A stretch of DNA of 41,497 nucleotides from Synechococcaceae cyanobacterium SM2_3_2 (GTDB lineage Bacteria; Cyanobacteriota; Cyanobacteriia; Thermostichales; Thermostichaceae): NCBI GenBank assembly GCA_012031565.1, contig JAAUUM010000011.1, forward strand, positions 1 through 41,497, written 5' to 3'. A model generated the notes under the pieces. It was not told the DNA's origin. It did not search any database and saw only the letters and a list, made by a program, of their open reading frames with translations. This document shows, in pieces, positions 15,741-25,612 of this stretch (positions are counted from its first letter, which is position 1; every line of letters starts with the position of its first letter). Position numbers and translations under genes: made by a program.

Positions 15741-17390
15741 ATGGCTGGCACAGTGGTCTGGTTTCGGCGAGATCTGCGGATTTCAGATCATGCCCCATTA
15801 GAGCGAGCGGCACGGCGGGGGCAGGTGATCCCGGTTTTTGTGCTGGATCCTGCCCTGCTGCATCATCCTGAGACTGGTTCGGCTCGGGTGGCTTTTATGC
15901 TCAGATGTCTGCAAGCCCTGGATCAAGATTTGCAGGAGCGAGGCGGGCGGCTGATTTTGCGCTATGGGGATCCAGTGACACTCTTGCCAGAGCTGGTGAA
16001 ATCAACCCCAGCGGATGGCATCTATGCCTACACGGACTGTGAGCGCATCTATGGCCGGGTGCGGGATGCTCGACTCAATCAGGCTCTAGCTGAGCAGGGT
16101 TTACGGATCCGCTGGTTTGAGCCGGTGGCCAGTAGTGCCGAGCTGATGGCCTATCCCCAATACCGCCGCTGGTGGTTTGAGCAGATGCGCGAGCCACTGA
16201 TTGCAACTCCCTGCCAAATTCAAGTACCAGACGGGATAGCTAGTCAGCCTTGGCCTGATTTGACCTCCTTGGGACACCAGCCGGATGGCAAAGGGATCCC
16301 TGTTGGTGGCACAGCGGCTGCACGGGAGTTATTGCAATCGTTTATGGCCACCAAAACCCAGCGGTACTACTGGCAGCTCTCCTATCCGGGGGCCGAAGCT
16401 ACTTCTGGATTGAGTCCCTATCTCAAGTTTGGGGCGATCTCATCCCGCGAGTGTGTCCAGACCCTTGATCCCCTCACCCGCAGCCTCGATGCTCGGATCC
16501 AGCGCAGTGCTCAGCAGTTGATTGCCCGCTTGCGGTGGGCCAGCGGCTTTGGCCAGCGGTTTCGCTATCTGCCCCAGTTGGAATTGCGCTCCCTCTATAC
16601 CGTCTTTGACCAAGAGGGCTGGGATTTTGATCCGAAATTGTATGGGGCTTGGCAGCAGGGCCAGACGGGGTTTCCGATTGTGGATGCGGCAGCCCGATGC
16701 TTACAGGCCACCGGGGGCTGGGGATCCCTCAACTTTCGGATCCGGGCCATCTATGCCAGTTTTTTGAGCAATTTATTGGGTTATGACTGGCGCTGGGGGG
16801 CACTACACTTTATGCGACATCTGATCGATGGGGATTGCCCGATTGATCATTACCAGTGGGCGATGCAAGCCGGGGTGACCCACTGCGTGGACAAAAGCTG
16901 GACTCGGATCTACAACCCTGAACAAGCTGCCATTGATCGCTGCGATCCTGAGGGATCCTTTGTCAAACGCTGGCTGCCCGAATTAGCCCATCTCCCCCCC
17001 GACCAATTGGGATCCCCGTCCCCAAGCTATCGGGAGCCGATCCTCAATTATCGGCAGGCCCGCCAGTGCCGGGTAGAGCAGCTCCAGCGGCAGCGACAAC
17101 AGTTTAGAACCGCTGCTGATGTGGTGCCCCATCTGGCACAACTGCCCCCCGATCTGACCCCGTTTGGAGCAGAGTGGGTATCCTGCAATGTGGCTTGGGC
17201 GCAACAGGGATCCCTGGAGTTGTTTCCGACTGCTTTAGATGTGCAGAGCTTGGATCCCGCTCAACGGCAAGCCTTGCGTACCTGGTTTGTGGCTCATCTC
17301 GACATCACCCCTCGCCGCACACCCTCTCGCCAAAAATCCCGTTCCAAACCGTCAGAGCCAGAGGTTTTGCAATTGAGCCTATTAGACTAA
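15741..17390 (+). CDS. Photolyase/cryptochrome-family flavoprotein, atypical active site
   Basis: A 549-residue protein. ATG 15741 with GGAG upstream opens on VVWFRRDLRISDHAPL, the photolyase N-terminal alpha/beta signature. The FAD-binding C-terminal half contains TGFPIVDAAARCLQATGGWGS, LNFRIRAIYASFLSNLLGYDW and IDGDCPIDHYQWAMQAGV. The usual LxWREFF motif is replaced around LRWASGFGQRFRYLP, and the WMHNRxRM segment of CPD photolyases aligns with LNFRIRAI, so the Asn and Met that contact flavin and lesion in E. coli PhrB are not conserved. A basic tail (PRRTPSRQKSRSKP) follows. It belongs to a cyanobacterial subgroup whose activity (repair or light sensing) cannot be told from sequence. Confidence 0.87.
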   Translation: MAGTVVWFRRDLRISDHAPLERAARRGQVIPVFVLDPALLHHPETGSARVAFMLRCLQALDQDLQERGGRLILRYGDPVTLLPELVKSTPADGIYAYTDCERIYGRVRDARLNQALAEQGLRIRWFEPVASSAELMAYPQYRRWWFEQMREPLIATPCQIQVPDGIASQPWPDLTSLGHQPDGKGIPVGGTAAARELLQSFMATKTQRYYWQLSYPGAEATSGLSPYLKFGAISSRECVQTLDPLTRSLDARIQRSAQQLIARLRWASGFGQRFRYLPQLELRSLYTVFDQEGWDFDPKLYGAWQQGQTGFPIVDAAARCLQATGGWGSLNFRIRAIYASFLSNLLGYDWRWGALHFMRHLIDGDCPIDHYQWAMQAGVTHCVDKSWTRIYNPEQAAIDRCDPEGSFVKRWLPELAHLPPDQLGSPSPSYREPILNYRQARQCRVEQLQRQRQQFRTAADVVPHLAQLPPDLTPFGAEWVSCNVAWAQQGSLELFPTALDVQSLDPAQRQALRTWFVAHLDITPRRTPSRQKSRSKPSEPEVLQLSLLD

Positions 17391-17399
17391 CGAGATCTC

Positions 17400-17437
17400 A
17401 GTCTGCAACTTTTAGTCTGCAACTTTTAGTCTGCAAC
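17400..17437. repeat. Tandem array AGTCTGCAACTTTT x2.7
   Basis: Period 14, copies at 17400, 17414 and 17428 (partial), immediately after the photolyase stop and before the convergent coaX end. The flanks CTCAGT and ACTGAG form an inverted repeat around the array. Confidence 0.93.
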
Positions 17438-17480
17438 TGAGCGTGGACACCATCCAAACACCTCTGATCAACCCAATGGA

Positions 17481-18190
17481 TCACTCCCCACAGATCGGGA
17501 TCCCTTTGAGCACCAACGTGGGATCCCAGTGGCAGACAAGATCTGGAACCAAGCCTTGAAGCATAGTCCACACCAGGGATCCATCCCCACCCGTCAACAC
17601 CGCCCGTCCCTCGGGGTGATGTCTTCGCCAATCGGTGATAAAGTCTCGGATCCCGGCCAAGGCTGTGTAAAGAATGCCGCTTTGAATCGCGCTGATGGTG
17701 TCAGTTGCCCACCGATTCTGGGGCAAATTTCCTGGAGCTAGGGGATCCCAAAGGCGTACCCATGGCAATGCTGCCGTCCCCTGCGCCAAAGCATGAGCCT
17801 GTAGCCCCAGCCCCGGCAAAATGGCCCCACCCCAAAGGATCCCTGGCCCTCTATTTCAATCGCCGCGCTGAAGGTAAGAGCAGTGCCAGCATCGATCACC
17901 AAAACCGGCCAGCCATAGATCTGACCCGCCGCCACCAGAGCCAAAGCCCGATCCAACCCCAAAGTGGCATAGGGGTTCAGCAGAGGCACATCGGCAAGAG
18001 TCAATACCCTAACCCGCTCAGAGGTGGGCAGGGATCCCTGGCCGACAGCAGCCAAACGAATGTCAGTCTGGCTGGGCAACAGGGGAGCTTCATCCCGCCG
18101 AAATCGTTGCTGACTCAGCAGGTTCGCCCCCTCAAACCAGCCCCAGTGGTGATGGGTGTTACCCCACAGGATCCCTAGCCAAGTTGCCAT
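17481..18190 (-). CDS. coaX: Type III pantothenate kinase CoaX, frame broken by one base
   Basis: First enzyme of CoA synthesis (pantothenate to 4-phosphopantothenate). From ATG 18190 the first half reads [19 protein letters not shown], the divergent cyanobacterial form of the phosphate-binding DxGNT motif, then [17 protein letters not shown]. The frame then leaves the family sequence after GSF and stops at 17738. Restoring one A in the AAA run at 17834-17836 (plus strand; TTT to TTTT on the gene strand) gives [27 protein letters not shown], and the frame runs on to TGA 17481, about 236 residues, a normal length. The intact second half argues for a sequencing error or very recent mutation. 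Confidence 0.9.
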
Positions 18191-18510
18191 ATGTGAGCGC
18201 CTCAGTTATTCCAGAGCTTTGGGTTCCAGATGTGTATTTGGGGTGATATTGGAAGAGGTCAGGGATGCGACAAGTCGCCGCAAGCACGAACCACTGCCAT
18301 AACCCACAAACAGGATCAGCGATAACAGCATGAAAAAAACTGCACGAACTTTAATAGTTGAGCTTTTGTAGAACGGGATCCATCAGTTATATTCACCCCC
18401 GTTCACTAAAAGAGAAACGGGATCCAATGGCAAGGGTTTTTAGAGCCATGCGGGATCCCTCTCTCTGTGATTGGGGCTGGGAATGTAACTACAGGATTTG
18501 CAGACTGCTT
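18191..18510. other. Spacer between leuA end and coaX start, no gene seen
   Basis: 320 bp. It contains a stem CCCGTT-N12-AACGGG near 18399-18422 downstream of leuA, without a T tract, and several GGGATCC sites. No supported gene or RNA. Confidence 0.55.
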
Positions 18511-20151
18511 CTACACCTTTTGGGTGGCGGCCTCCCGTTGTTCTGCGCTGGCTGGGACACTATTGAGGGCAAAGTAGAGCTTGTTGAGGGCATTCATATA
18601 GGCTTGGGCCGAGGCTACAATCACGTCCGTATTGGCGGAATGGCCCGAAAAGACCCGCTCTTCATGCTTGAGCCGGATCGTCACCTCTCCCATGGCATCG
18701 ATCCCAGCCGTGACGGACTGCACCGAAAACTCAATCAGCTGATTGGGGATATCCACAATTCGGTTGATGGCTTTGTAGACCGCATCCACCGGGCCAGTGC
18801 CCACCGCCGCATCCACCAACTCTTGCCCGTCAGGGGTGAGCAGCTTCACGGTTGCCGTCGGGGTTTCTTGGTCGCCACAGACCACCTGCACATGCTCCAG
18901 CTTGTAAAGCTCAGGCACAGGACGGGTTTCATCGTTGACGATGGCTTCCAGATCCAGGTCGGTGATCTCTTTTTTCTTGTCGGCCAGATCCTTAAAGCGG
19001 ATGAAGGCCTTGTTGAGGTCTTGGTCGGACAGCTCAAAACCCAATTCACTCAGGCGGTTGCGGAAGGCATTGCGCCCAGAGTGCTTGCCCATGACCAGGG
19101 TGTTGGACTGCAAGCCAATGGTCTGGGCATCCATGATCTCGTAGGTCTGGCGGTTTTTCAGCACCCCATCCTGATGGATCCCGGATTCGTGGGCAAAAGC
19201 ATTGGCCCCGACGATTGCTTTGTTGGGCTGCACCAGCATCCCGGTTAGGTTGGAGACCATGCGGGAGGTGCGATAGATCTCTTGGGTGCGGATCTGGGTG
19301 AGGGGCTTTTCGGACTCCACCGGCAGACCAAAGAAGGGATTGTAATAGTTGCGACGCACATGCAAGGCCATGACCAGCTCTTCTAGGGCAGTATTGCCAG
19401 CCCGTTCACCAATACCGTTGATGGTCACTTCCACTTGGCGCACCCCTTGCTTGATGGCCTCCAAAAAGTTGGCCACCGAGACCCCCAAATCATCATGGCC
19501 ATGCACCGACAGCACCGCCTCCCGGATATTGGGCACATTTTCCCGGATCCCTTTGACCAGTGCCCCAAATTCTTCGGGCATGACATAGCCCACCGTATCC
19601 GGGATATTGATGGTTTTGGCTCCGGCCCGAATCGCCGCCTCGATCACCTGATAGAGATACTCAGGATCCGAGCGGGTGGCATCCATCATGGAAAATTCCA
19701 CATCATCCACAAACGATTTGGCGTAGGCCACCATTTCTTCGGCCTGGGCCAGCACTTCGGCACGGGTCTTACGCAACTGATATTGCAGGTGAATATCAGA
19801 CGTGGAGATAAAAGTATGAATGCGGGGCTTAGCGGCGGGCTTGAGGGCATCGGCAGCCGCTTGAATGTCGGGTTTGAGGGCGCGGGCCAGACTGCAAATG
19901 ACCGGCCCATCCGGGGATCCCACGGTTTCGGCAATCTTTTGCACCGCGTCAAAATCGCCAGGGCTGGCATAGGCGAAGCCCGCTTCGATGATGTCCACCC
20001 CCAGTCGGGCCAGTTGACGGGCGATGGCTAGCTTTTCTTCGGTGTTGAGGGTGGCACCGGGGCACTGTTCTCCGTCCCGCAGAGTGGTGTCGAAGATCAG
20101 CACATGGTCGAGAGCTTGCCCGTCAAAAGCGGTACTGGCATGAGCATCCAT
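18511..20151 (-). CDS. leuA: 2-isopropylmalate synthase LeuA
   Basis: Condenses acetyl-CoA with 2-ketoisovalerate, the committed step of leucine synthesis. The product is 546 residues. The TIM-barrel catalytic domain opens with [17 protein letters not shown] and holds [19 protein letters not shown], with the HxH metal ligands, and [14 protein letters not shown]. After [17 protein letters not shown] and [14 protein letters not shown] comes the C-terminal regulatory (leucine-sensing) domain from about residue 400. ATG 20151 is preferred to a TTG at 20163; neither has a clear ribosome-binding site. leuB lies in the same window at 39916 but far away, so leucine genes are scattered here. Confidence 0.97.
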   Translation of the reverse strand: MDAHASTAFDGQALDHVLIFDTTLRDGEQCPGATLNTEEKLAIARQLARLGVDIIEAGFAYASPGDFDAVQKIAETVGSPDGPVICSLARALKPDIQAAADALKPAAKPRIHTFISTSDIHLQYQLRKTRAEVLAQAEEMVAYAKSFVDDVEFSMMDATRSDPEYLYQVIEAAIRAGAKTINIPDTVGYVMPEEFGALVKGIRENVPNIREAVLSVHGHDDLGVSVANFLEAIKQGVRQVEVTINGIGERAGNTALEELVMALHVRRNYYNPFFGLPVESEKPLTQIRTQEIYRTSRMVSNLTGMLVQPNKAIVGANAFAHESGIHQDGVLKNRQTYEIMDAQTIGLQSNTLVMGKHSGRNAFRNRLSELGFELSDQDLNKAFIRFKDLADKKKEITDLDLEAIVNDETRPVPELYKLEHVQVVCGDQETPTATVKLLTPDGQELVDAAVGTGPVDAVYKAINRIVDIPNQLIEFSVQSVTAGIDAMGEVTIRLKHEERVFSGHSANTDVIVASAQAYMNALNKLYFALNSVPASAEQREAATQKV

Positions 20152-20199
20152 CGGCGTAACCAAAAATGACTAAAGGGATAAAGTCTATTTTGGCATCGA

Positions 20200-20221
20200 T
20201 CGCATTAATGTCGCATTGATG
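20200..20221. repeat. Near-perfect direct repeat TCGCATT(A/G)ATG x2
   Basis: Two 11-bp copies abutting in the leuA upstream region. Confidence 0.8.
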
Positions 20222-20260
20222 TTGGTGAACCCACCATTCGAGCTTGCCAGAAACAGGACT

Positions 20261-20605
20261 TTAGACCGCCACAGCCTCAGCCGCTGGGGCAAACGAGGTG
20301 CCACAGCCACAGCTACTGGCGGCATTAGGATTTTTGAAGCGGAAACCACCGCCCAACAAGTCCTCCGAGAAGTCCACCGTCATGCCAGACAGCATCGTCA
20401 TACTGAGGGGATCCACCGTCACCGACAGATCTTCAAAGCTGAAGGTTTTGTCATCAGGGTTGGATCCCGACTCGAAGTTCATGGTGTAGGAAAGACCTGA
20501 ACAACCACTGGGCTTAACCCCCAGCCTCAGCACCTGTTGGCCCTCTTCATAGCGAGAGCGAAGGCGCTTGAGTTCCCGCAAAGCGTTCTCAGTCAGGTGA
20601 ATCAT
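20261..20605 (-). CDS. A-type iron-sulfur carrier (IscA/SufA/HesB family)
   Basis: A 114-residue A-type carrier that receives and delivers Fe-S clusters. The three conserved cysteines are C35 in PSGCSGLSY and C99 and C101 in SSCGCGTSF. The start MIHLTENALRELKRL (ATG 20605) matches the family; the longer frame to 20644 adds an unrelated leader. The short alanine-rich tail after CGCG (APAAEAVAV) is longer than in most SufA/IscA. It lies upstream of, and codirectional with, leuA (109 bp gap), perhaps fortuitously: the next enzyme of the leucine pathway, isopropylmalate isomerase, is an Fe-S protein, but LeuA is not. Confidence 0.93.
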   Translation of the reverse strand: MIHLTENALRELKRLRSRYEEGQQVLRLGVKPSGCSGLSYTMNFESGSNPDDKTFSFEDLSVTVDPLSMTMLSGMTVDFSEDLLGGGFRFKNPNAASSCGCGTSFAPAAEAVAV

Positions 20606-20794
20606 GGTTTCAGAGCATCCACTGTTGATAAGGTTCTTAATCACTACAAAACCATTTGGGGCAGATTCTGAAGGATCCCAGCCCCATTTGAGTTCTCATC
20701 GTATCTTCATCCTATCAGTGATTTTTAGAGAGCCGAATCCTGCCAACAGGAATGGATCCGGCCTTGATCTGGAGCCACTGCCAGTGAGAGAGGC

Positions 20795-21292
20795 TTATTC
20801 GCTGGGGGTTGCTTCTTCGGCTGGCTCACTGGTGGCCGAATCCTCCGTGGACAATTCAGGCTGAAGCTGATCCAACTGAGCTGCCACCCGTTCATTAAAC
20901 TGAGGGTTACTGTTGGCTAGCTCGATCAACTGGCGATAAAGATCCACCGATAGGCCAGTTCCCTCCACCGTCTCAGCTGCCTCTTGCTCAAAACTGGCGG
21001 CGATCTCTTGGCGTTGTTCATCGGTCTCGGCGGCGGCCAAATTATCACTGGCCTGACGCAGCATCGGCTCAATTTGCAACAGAGCTGAGGCCAACTGCTC
21101 CACCTGCTCATCTGAAACGTCTTCGGCACTGAGGGCGGGTGTCATTGGTGTCACCTCTGCGCCGGCTGGATCCTCAGAACTCGGCTCCAGTGCCGCACCG
21201 GAAGGATCTTCAGGGGTCGGTTCTACCTGCGCCCAGGCAGGGGATCCCAGTAGTAATGCCACCAATCCGGCCTGAAGTATTGCTTTCAGCAT
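20795..21292 (-). CDS. Secreted DUF4168 protein
   Basis: A 165-residue exported protein. ATG 21292, with GGGAGAG upstream, gives a clean Sec signal peptide (LKAILQAGLVALLLGSPAWAQ). A Pro/Glu-rich linker follows, then the DUF4168-like helical domain (QLASALLQIEPMLRQASDNLA, QEAAETVEGTGLSVDLYRQL, NSNPQFNERVAAQL) and an acidic, Ser/Thr/Glu-rich tail. Function is unknown. The domain is common in periplasmic proteins of cyanobacteria. Confidence 0.8.
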   Translation of the reverse strand: MLKAILQAGLVALLLGSPAWAQVEPTPEDPSGAALEPSSEDPAGAEVTPMTPALSAEDVSDEQVEQLASALLQIEPMLRQASDNLAAAETDEQRQEIAASFEQEAAETVEGTGLSVDLYRQLIELANSNPQFNERVAAQLDQLQPELSTEDSATSEPAEEATPSE

Positions 21293-21313
21293 GAGTCTCT
21301 CCCAAATATCTTG

Positions 21314-21341
21314 ACAACAAAGTGTGAACAACAAAGTGTGA
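21314..21341. repeat. Perfect tandem ACAACAAAGTGTGA x2
   Basis: Two abutting 14-bp copies about 20 bp upstream of the DUF4168 gene start. Confidence 0.93.
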
Positions 21342-21480
21342 AAAGGATTGCCGATGATAGCTTGAACCCTTTGGCCCAGCCTCACCCTAACAAGGGATCC
21401 CTGCCCTGTCGAAAGGCTTTGCCGCATTCATGGCTGCGGTTCCCTTGCTCGGGCTAGGAAAGCACTAGGCTGTGGGCTGA

Positions 21481-22614
21481 TCAAACACTGGAATGATTCT
21501 CTCCCAACAAGTCCCACAACGGGGGCTGCACAGGAATCGACGGCAGGGATCCCTCAAACCCCAGGTGCTTCAGGGCTGCTGGAGCCACCACCCGGCCTCG
21601 GGCAGTCCGTTGCAAATAGCCAATTTGTAGCAAATAGGGCTCATACACTTCCTCAATGGTTTGGGCATCCTCTCCCGTTACCGCCGCCATCGTATCCAGC
21701 CCCACCGGGCCTCCCTGAAAATGCTCCACCATCATGGTCAGCAGTTTGCGATCTGTCCAATCTAAGCCCATGGGATCCACGTTAAAAAGCTCCAGGGCTG
21801 TTGCTGCCACTGGGCCTGTGATCTGGCCATTGGCCCGCACTTGGGCATAGTCGCGCACCTGCTTGAGGAGGCGATTGGCCAACCGGGGGGTGCCCCGCGA
21901 CCGACGGGCGATCTCAATGGCCCCGGCCTCGTCGATGGGGGTGTCTAGGAGCTGAGCCGTACGCCGGACAATTTGCATCAACTCATCTGGCTCATAAAAC
22001 CGCAACCGCTGCACATGACCAAACCGATCCCGCAGTGGCGATGTCAATGCCCCTACCCGCGTTGTGGCCCCCACCAGGGTAAATCGCTCCAGCGAAACGG
22101 AGGTCATGCGGGCGGAACGGCCTTTGCCGATGGTGATATCGAGCCGATAGTCCTCCATGGCGGGATAGAGCAGTTCTTCGGTCACTTTGGGTAGCCGATG
22201 GATCTCGTCAATAAATAAAATATCCCCCCGCTGCAACCGCACCAAGTACCCAGCAATATCGCGGGGACTCTCCAGCGCCGGAGCAGTGGTCATATGAAAC
22301 CGGGATCCCATTTCGGCGGCTAGGGCAGCGGCCACCGTGGTCTTGCCCAACCCCGGCGGGCCATAAAACAGCAGGTGATCGAGGGGTTCTTGGCGAGATT
22401 GGGCGGCGGCGATGGCGATGGCCAACACCTCCTTAAGTTCCTTTTGGCCGATGTACTCCGCCAGGGTGCGGGGGCGCAGAGAGTCCTCTTGATGGGGGGA
22501 TTCCAGGGATCCCGGTTGAGGTTGCATCAGCTTGGGATCCCGCTGGGGCGGCGCAGCAGCAGGTTGGTCGGGCGCAGGTGACTTAGGTTCAGGTTTGGAG
22601 GACTGAATGGCCAT
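21481..22614 (-). CDS. ruvB: Holliday junction branch-migration helicase RuvB
   Basis: Hexameric AAA+ motor of the RuvAB complex. The product is 377 residues from ATG 22614. After a Pro/Gln-rich N-terminal extension of about 45 residues come [17 protein letters not shown], Walker [12 protein letters not shown], Walker [11 protein letters not shown], the sensor/arginine-finger region [18 protein letters not shown] and the winged-helix end [38 protein letters not shown]. The longer open frame to 22719 would overlap the divergent helicase start and looks non-coding. ruvA and ruvC are not nearby. Confidence 0.97.
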   Translation of the reverse strand: MAIQSSKPEPKSPAPDQPAAAPPQRDPKLMQPQPGSLESPHQEDSLRPRTLAEYIGQKELKEVLAIAIAAAQSRQEPLDHLLFYGPPGLGKTTVAAALAAEMGSRFHMTTAPALESPRDIAGYLVRLQRGDILFIDEIHRLPKVTEELLYPAMEDYRLDITIGKGRSARMTSVSLERFTLVGATTRVGALTSPLRDRFGHVQRLRFYEPDELMQIVRRTAQLLDTPIDEAGAIEIARRSRGTPRLANRLLKQVRDYAQVRANGQITGPVAATALELFNVDPMGLDWTDRKLLTMMVEHFQGGPVGLDTMAAVTGEDAQTIEEVYEPYLLQIGYLQRTARGRVVAPAALKHLGFEGSLPSIPVQPPLWDLLGENHSSV

Positions 22615-22717
22615 AAGGTCGAGATCTGGAACAGCCAAGCCATCGCCACCCCTGTGACGGCTGAGGGCAAGTGCAGATAGCTTAACCTGAGGGGAATGAC
22701 AAGCAAGGGATCCCGCC

Positions 22718-24178
22718 ATGGCTCTACCCCAGCTCTATGGCTTTCAGTCAACATTACTGGCTCAGATCCACCACCACTACCGCGAGGGCTATCGCCGCCT
22801 GTTGGTCTATGCCCCCACCGGGGCTGGCAAAACGCTGCTATCGGTTCATCTGATCCAGCAACGGATGCAAGCGGGGGAAAAGTGCCTTTTCGTGGTGCGC
22901 CATCAGCCCTTGGTGGATCAAACGCTGGCCTATATCCTGCAGATGGGGCCACGGGCGGGGGTGATCAAAGCGGGCTATGCCTGGGATCCCACTCATCCGA
23001 TCCAGGTGGCCAGCTTGCAGACCCTCAATCGCCGGCGATATTGGCCGGAGGCCGATTGGATCCTGTTGGATGAGGCCCACGGTTGTACCGCTCCCCAGTA
23101 TGACAGCGTATTTGGGCGCTATGACGGGGCTACCTTTGTGGGCTTATCCGCCACCCCTTTTTTGCTGCATCGCAACCGACCGCTGTCAACTCGATTTGAA
23201 GCGTTGCTGGCCAGCCCACAGGTGACAGATCTGATCGAGGCGGGCTATCTGGTGCCCCCGATGGTGTACGGACATCCCCCCGACAGTCTCGATACCCGTA
23301 CCATCCGCATCTTGGGGGGAGACTATGACCGCCACGAGTTGGCCCTCAAGTGCAACACCTCGGCCATGACCGCAGCTTTGGTCAAAGAATGGCAGCAGAG
23401 AGCTGCGGGACGGCGCACCCTGGCCTTTGCGGTGGATCGGCTCCATGCCCAAGCCATTGCGGCGGCTTTTCGAGCAGCAGGGATCCCAGCAGAATCCTTG
23501 GATGGCACCACGTCAGAACGGCAGCGGCGGCAGATGTATGGCCGATTACGACGGGGGGAGACGTTGGTGCTATCCAGTTGTGGGGTGTTGAACGAAGGCT
23601 TTGATGAACCCAGCGTCAGCGCCCTGCTACTGGCCCGACCCACCCGCAGCCGCGTGCTCTATCTGCAACAGGTGGGGCGAGGTCTACGACCGGATCCCAG
23701 CTCGGGTAAACAGGATTGCATCATCTTGGATCAGGCGGGCAATAGCTGGCGGCTGGGATTACCGACGGATCCCTTGGTGCTCAATCTAGAGGCCGATCTC
23801 CACACCCGCTCGGGCACCGCCCCCCTCAAACGCTGCCCCGATTGCACCGCCATTTTGCCCATGGCCACCCGCCTCTGCCCGGTCTGCCACCATGCTTTTA
23901 TCCGGGATTGGCGGATGGAGCTGCTGGATACGTTGGAGCCGATTGCCGCTCAACAGGTGGATCCCAAGGTGGTGGACTTGATGGTGGCCCTGAAACGCAA
24001 ACAGGAGAACAGCGGCTATCGTCTGGGCTGGGTCTACTTCGCTTTTATGAAACAGCACAAGCGGCCTACGCTGCCAGAATTGCAACTACTGGCTCAGGTG
24101 TTGGGCTACGAACCGGGCTGGGCTTGGTTTCGCTGGCGACAGTTACAAAAGGGATCCTCGGGTTCCCAACGGCGCTGA
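22718..24178 (+). CDS. Superfamily 2 DEAH-box helicase with C-terminal zinc ribbon
   Basis: A 486-residue SF2 helicase of the UvrB/type I restriction R-subunit-like branch. Motif I APTGAGKT lies at 32-39, motif II DEAH at 118-121, motif III is LSATPF, and motifs V/VI are [15 protein letters not shown] and [10 protein letters not shown]. It ends with a four-Cys knuckle, CPDC...CPVC, and a conserved-looking tail ([31 protein letters not shown]). It resembles stand-alone RadD/YejH-like helicases, which act in recombination and repair; RadD also has a zinc finger. Divergent from ruvB with a 103-bp shared upstream region, which fits a repair role. The exact reaction is not shown. Confidence 0.88.
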   Translation: MALPQLYGFQSTLLAQIHHHYREGYRRLLVYAPTGAGKTLLSVHLIQQRMQAGEKCLFVVRHQPLVDQTLAYILQMGPRAGVIKAGYAWDPTHPIQVASLQTLNRRRYWPEADWILLDEAHGCTAPQYDSVFGRYDGATFVGLSATPFLLHRNRPLSTRFEALLASPQVTDLIEAGYLVPPMVYGHPPDSLDTRTIRILGGDYDRHELALKCNTSAMTAALVKEWQQRAAGRRTLAFAVDRLHAQAIAAAFRAAGIPAESLDGTTSERQRRQMYGRLRRGETLVLSSCGVLNEGFDEPSVSALLLARPTRSRVLYLQQVGRGLRPDPSSGKQDCIILDQAGNSWRLGLPTDPLVLNLEADLHTRSGTAPLKRCPDCTAILPMATRLCPVCHHAFIRDWRMELLDTLEPIAAQQVDPKVVDLMVALKRKQENSGYRLGWVYFAFMKQHKRPTLPELQLLAQVLGYEPGWAWFRWRQLQKGSSGSQRR

Positions 24179-24262
24179 TAGATAACTGAGGGTAGGCCAC
24201 AGACCAGCAGCCTCCATTTGGGATACAACTCTGGAAGGTCTCGTCCCTCAGCCCCCGCTGTT

Positions 24263-24508
24263 ATGCCTCCAACTCCGTCTGGTGATCCTGAAGCCACCTC
24301 CAAAGAAATGAGTGCCAAAGATATCAAGATCAAGTTGGCTCAGCTGGTGACCCACTATGGCCCAGCTCCCCTGTTGAATGCTCTCTCCGATTTGGCGTGG
24401 GAACGCAGTCAGCCAGGACTACCTCAATCGGGTCAATGGCGACGGATTTTTATGGCTCTGCAAGATGTGGTGCTGGCCAGCCAGGATCCCGATGAAACCC
24501 TACAATGA
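24263..24508 (+). CDS. Small hypothetical protein
   Basis: An 81-residue frame codirectional with the helicase (84 bp after) and the thioredoxin-fold gene (56 bp before). After a short polar start it reads MSAKDIKIKLAQLVTHYGPAP then LLNALSDLAWER and MALQDVVLASQDPDE, an amphipathic all-helical pattern with normal codon use. I recognise no family. ATG 24263 is chosen over an upstream TTG at 24218; ATG 24308 is also possible. Confidence 0.6.
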   Translation: MPPTPSGDPEATSKEMSAKDIKIKLAQLVTHYGPAPLLNALSDLAWERSQPGLPQSGQWRRIFMALQDVVLASQDPDETLQ

Positions 24509-24564
24509 GGGTTCAAGCTCTCACCACTTACCAGAGTGGCCTTCGCGCCCAGGCATAAGTACCC

Positions 24565-25221
24565 ATGATCACCAACAGCCGCATCCAATCTTTGCCCCAG
24601 TGGGGATCCCGAGTCAGATCGGCCTTGGGCATCCTTGTGCTAATCGGTGTGATGGTGTTCGGGATCTGCTCAGCTCCGGCTCATGCGCTGCTGAATGATG
24701 ATCGCTTTGACGGCAATATCTTTGCTCTGTATGGCTCCAATGGCGGCATCATCCCCGCCCGCGTCACCCTGGAAAAATCTATCGAACAAGGGATCCCGGC
24801 GGTGGTGGTGTTCTACATCGATGACAGCTCTGACTGCAAACAGTTTGCCCCTGTGATCGCTAGCTTGCAGGTGCGCTATGGCATGGGAGCCAACTTTTTG
24901 GCCTACAACGTCGATGCCCTCGATCTTGAGGATCCCGGCAGTCCTGGACGCTTCTACACTGGCCAAGTGCCCCAGACCCTGATTTTTGACCGGGAAGGAA
25001 AGGTGGTCTATCAATCGGTGGGCAATCGCTCCATCAATGAGGTAGAAAATCCGATTCGGGCTTTGTTTCAGTTGGAGCCAGTCAGTAACGATCCCACCCC
25101 TCAGCTGTTTAATGAGGTGCAGACGGGTTACAAGCTCAATCAGTCCAATCAGCGCATTCCTCTCTCAACTGTGCCAGAAGTGCCAGCAGCAGAGCCATCT
25201 TCCGACCTCTTGGTTGAGTAA
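24565..25221 (+). CDS. Thylakoid/periplasmic thioredoxin-fold protein without CxxC
   Basis: A 218-residue protein with an N-terminal hydrophobic signal or anchor (about 18-42, ALGILVLIGVMVFGICSAPAHA). The thioredoxin-like domain reads AVVVFYIDDSSDCKQFAPVIASLQ, FLAYNVDAL and YTGQVPQTLIFDREGKVVYQ with the cis-Pro in QVPQT. The usual CxxC is replaced by SSDCKQ with a single Cys, so it is unlikely to be a disulfide oxidoreductase. It resembles a cyanobacterial family proposed to help photosystem I accumulation; that link is recalled, not shown. A separate membrane-protein gene begins 5 bp downstream, likely cotranscribed. Confidence 0.78.
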   Translation: MITNSRIQSLPQWGSRVRSALGILVLIGVMVFGICSAPAHALLNDDRFDGNIFALYGSNGGIIPARVTLEKSIEQGIPAVVVFYIDDSSDCKQFAPVIASLQVRYGMGANFLAYNVDALDLEDPGSPGRFYTGQVPQTLIFDREGKVVYQSVGNRSINEVENPIRALFQLEPVSNDPTPQLFNEVQTGYKLNQSNQRIPLSTVPEVPAAEPSSDLLVE

Positions 25222-25226
25222 GTTCT

Positions 25227-25565
25227 ATGGATCCCGAACCAGCCTTGCCATCAGCTCAGCCCCAAGCGTTGTCCAGTCCTGTGGCCGTTCTTAATACCGC
25301 CGAACTGGAAGCATTTGAACAGCGGGTGCAGCTCTTGCAACAACAGGTGACGGATCTCAAGTCCTGGTCAGAGTTGGAGCAGGTGTCCCCCAGCCAGTGG
25401 GCTGATATGCAGAGCCAGATCCAGGCGTTAGAGGAACGCATGAACGGTTACTTGGTGGCGGTGATCGAGGATATCAACCAACCTCCGGCGGCTTTTTGGC
25501 AGGCGGTGAGATTTGGTGGCATCGGCATCGTGGTCGGGATCCTGCTGCAACGGTGGCTGGCATAG
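25227..25565 (+). CDS. Small coiled-coil membrane protein, conserved hypothetical
   Basis: 112 residues: a disordered Pro/Ala start, a heptad-like coiled coil at about 22-73 (ELEAFEQRVQLLQQQVTDLK, MQSQIQALEERMNGYL) and one C-terminal transmembrane helix (GGIGIVVGILLQRWLA). It is tail-anchored in layout. It begins 5 bp after the thioredoxin-fold gene, so the pair is probably an operon. No family is recognised. Confidence 0.7.
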   Translation: MDPEPALPSAQPQALSSPVAVLNTAELEAFEQRVQLLQQQVTDLKSWSELEQVSPSQWADMQSQIQALEERMNGYLVAVIEDINQPPAAFWQAVRFGGIGIVVGILLQRWLA

Positions 25566-25612
25566 CGGTGGTTAGCAGAGCCTTGAGCAGGGATGCCGCT
25601 AGGGCCAACGAC

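Noticed and set aside
18399-18422. CCCGTT/AACGGG stem as leuA terminator
   Set aside because: Loop of 12 and no T tract; kept only as a note in the spacer entry.
18358-19248. A 296-residue plus-strand open frame
   Set aside because: It lies antisense to leuA, whose protein is clearly conserved over the same bases. Composition is that of a shadow frame.
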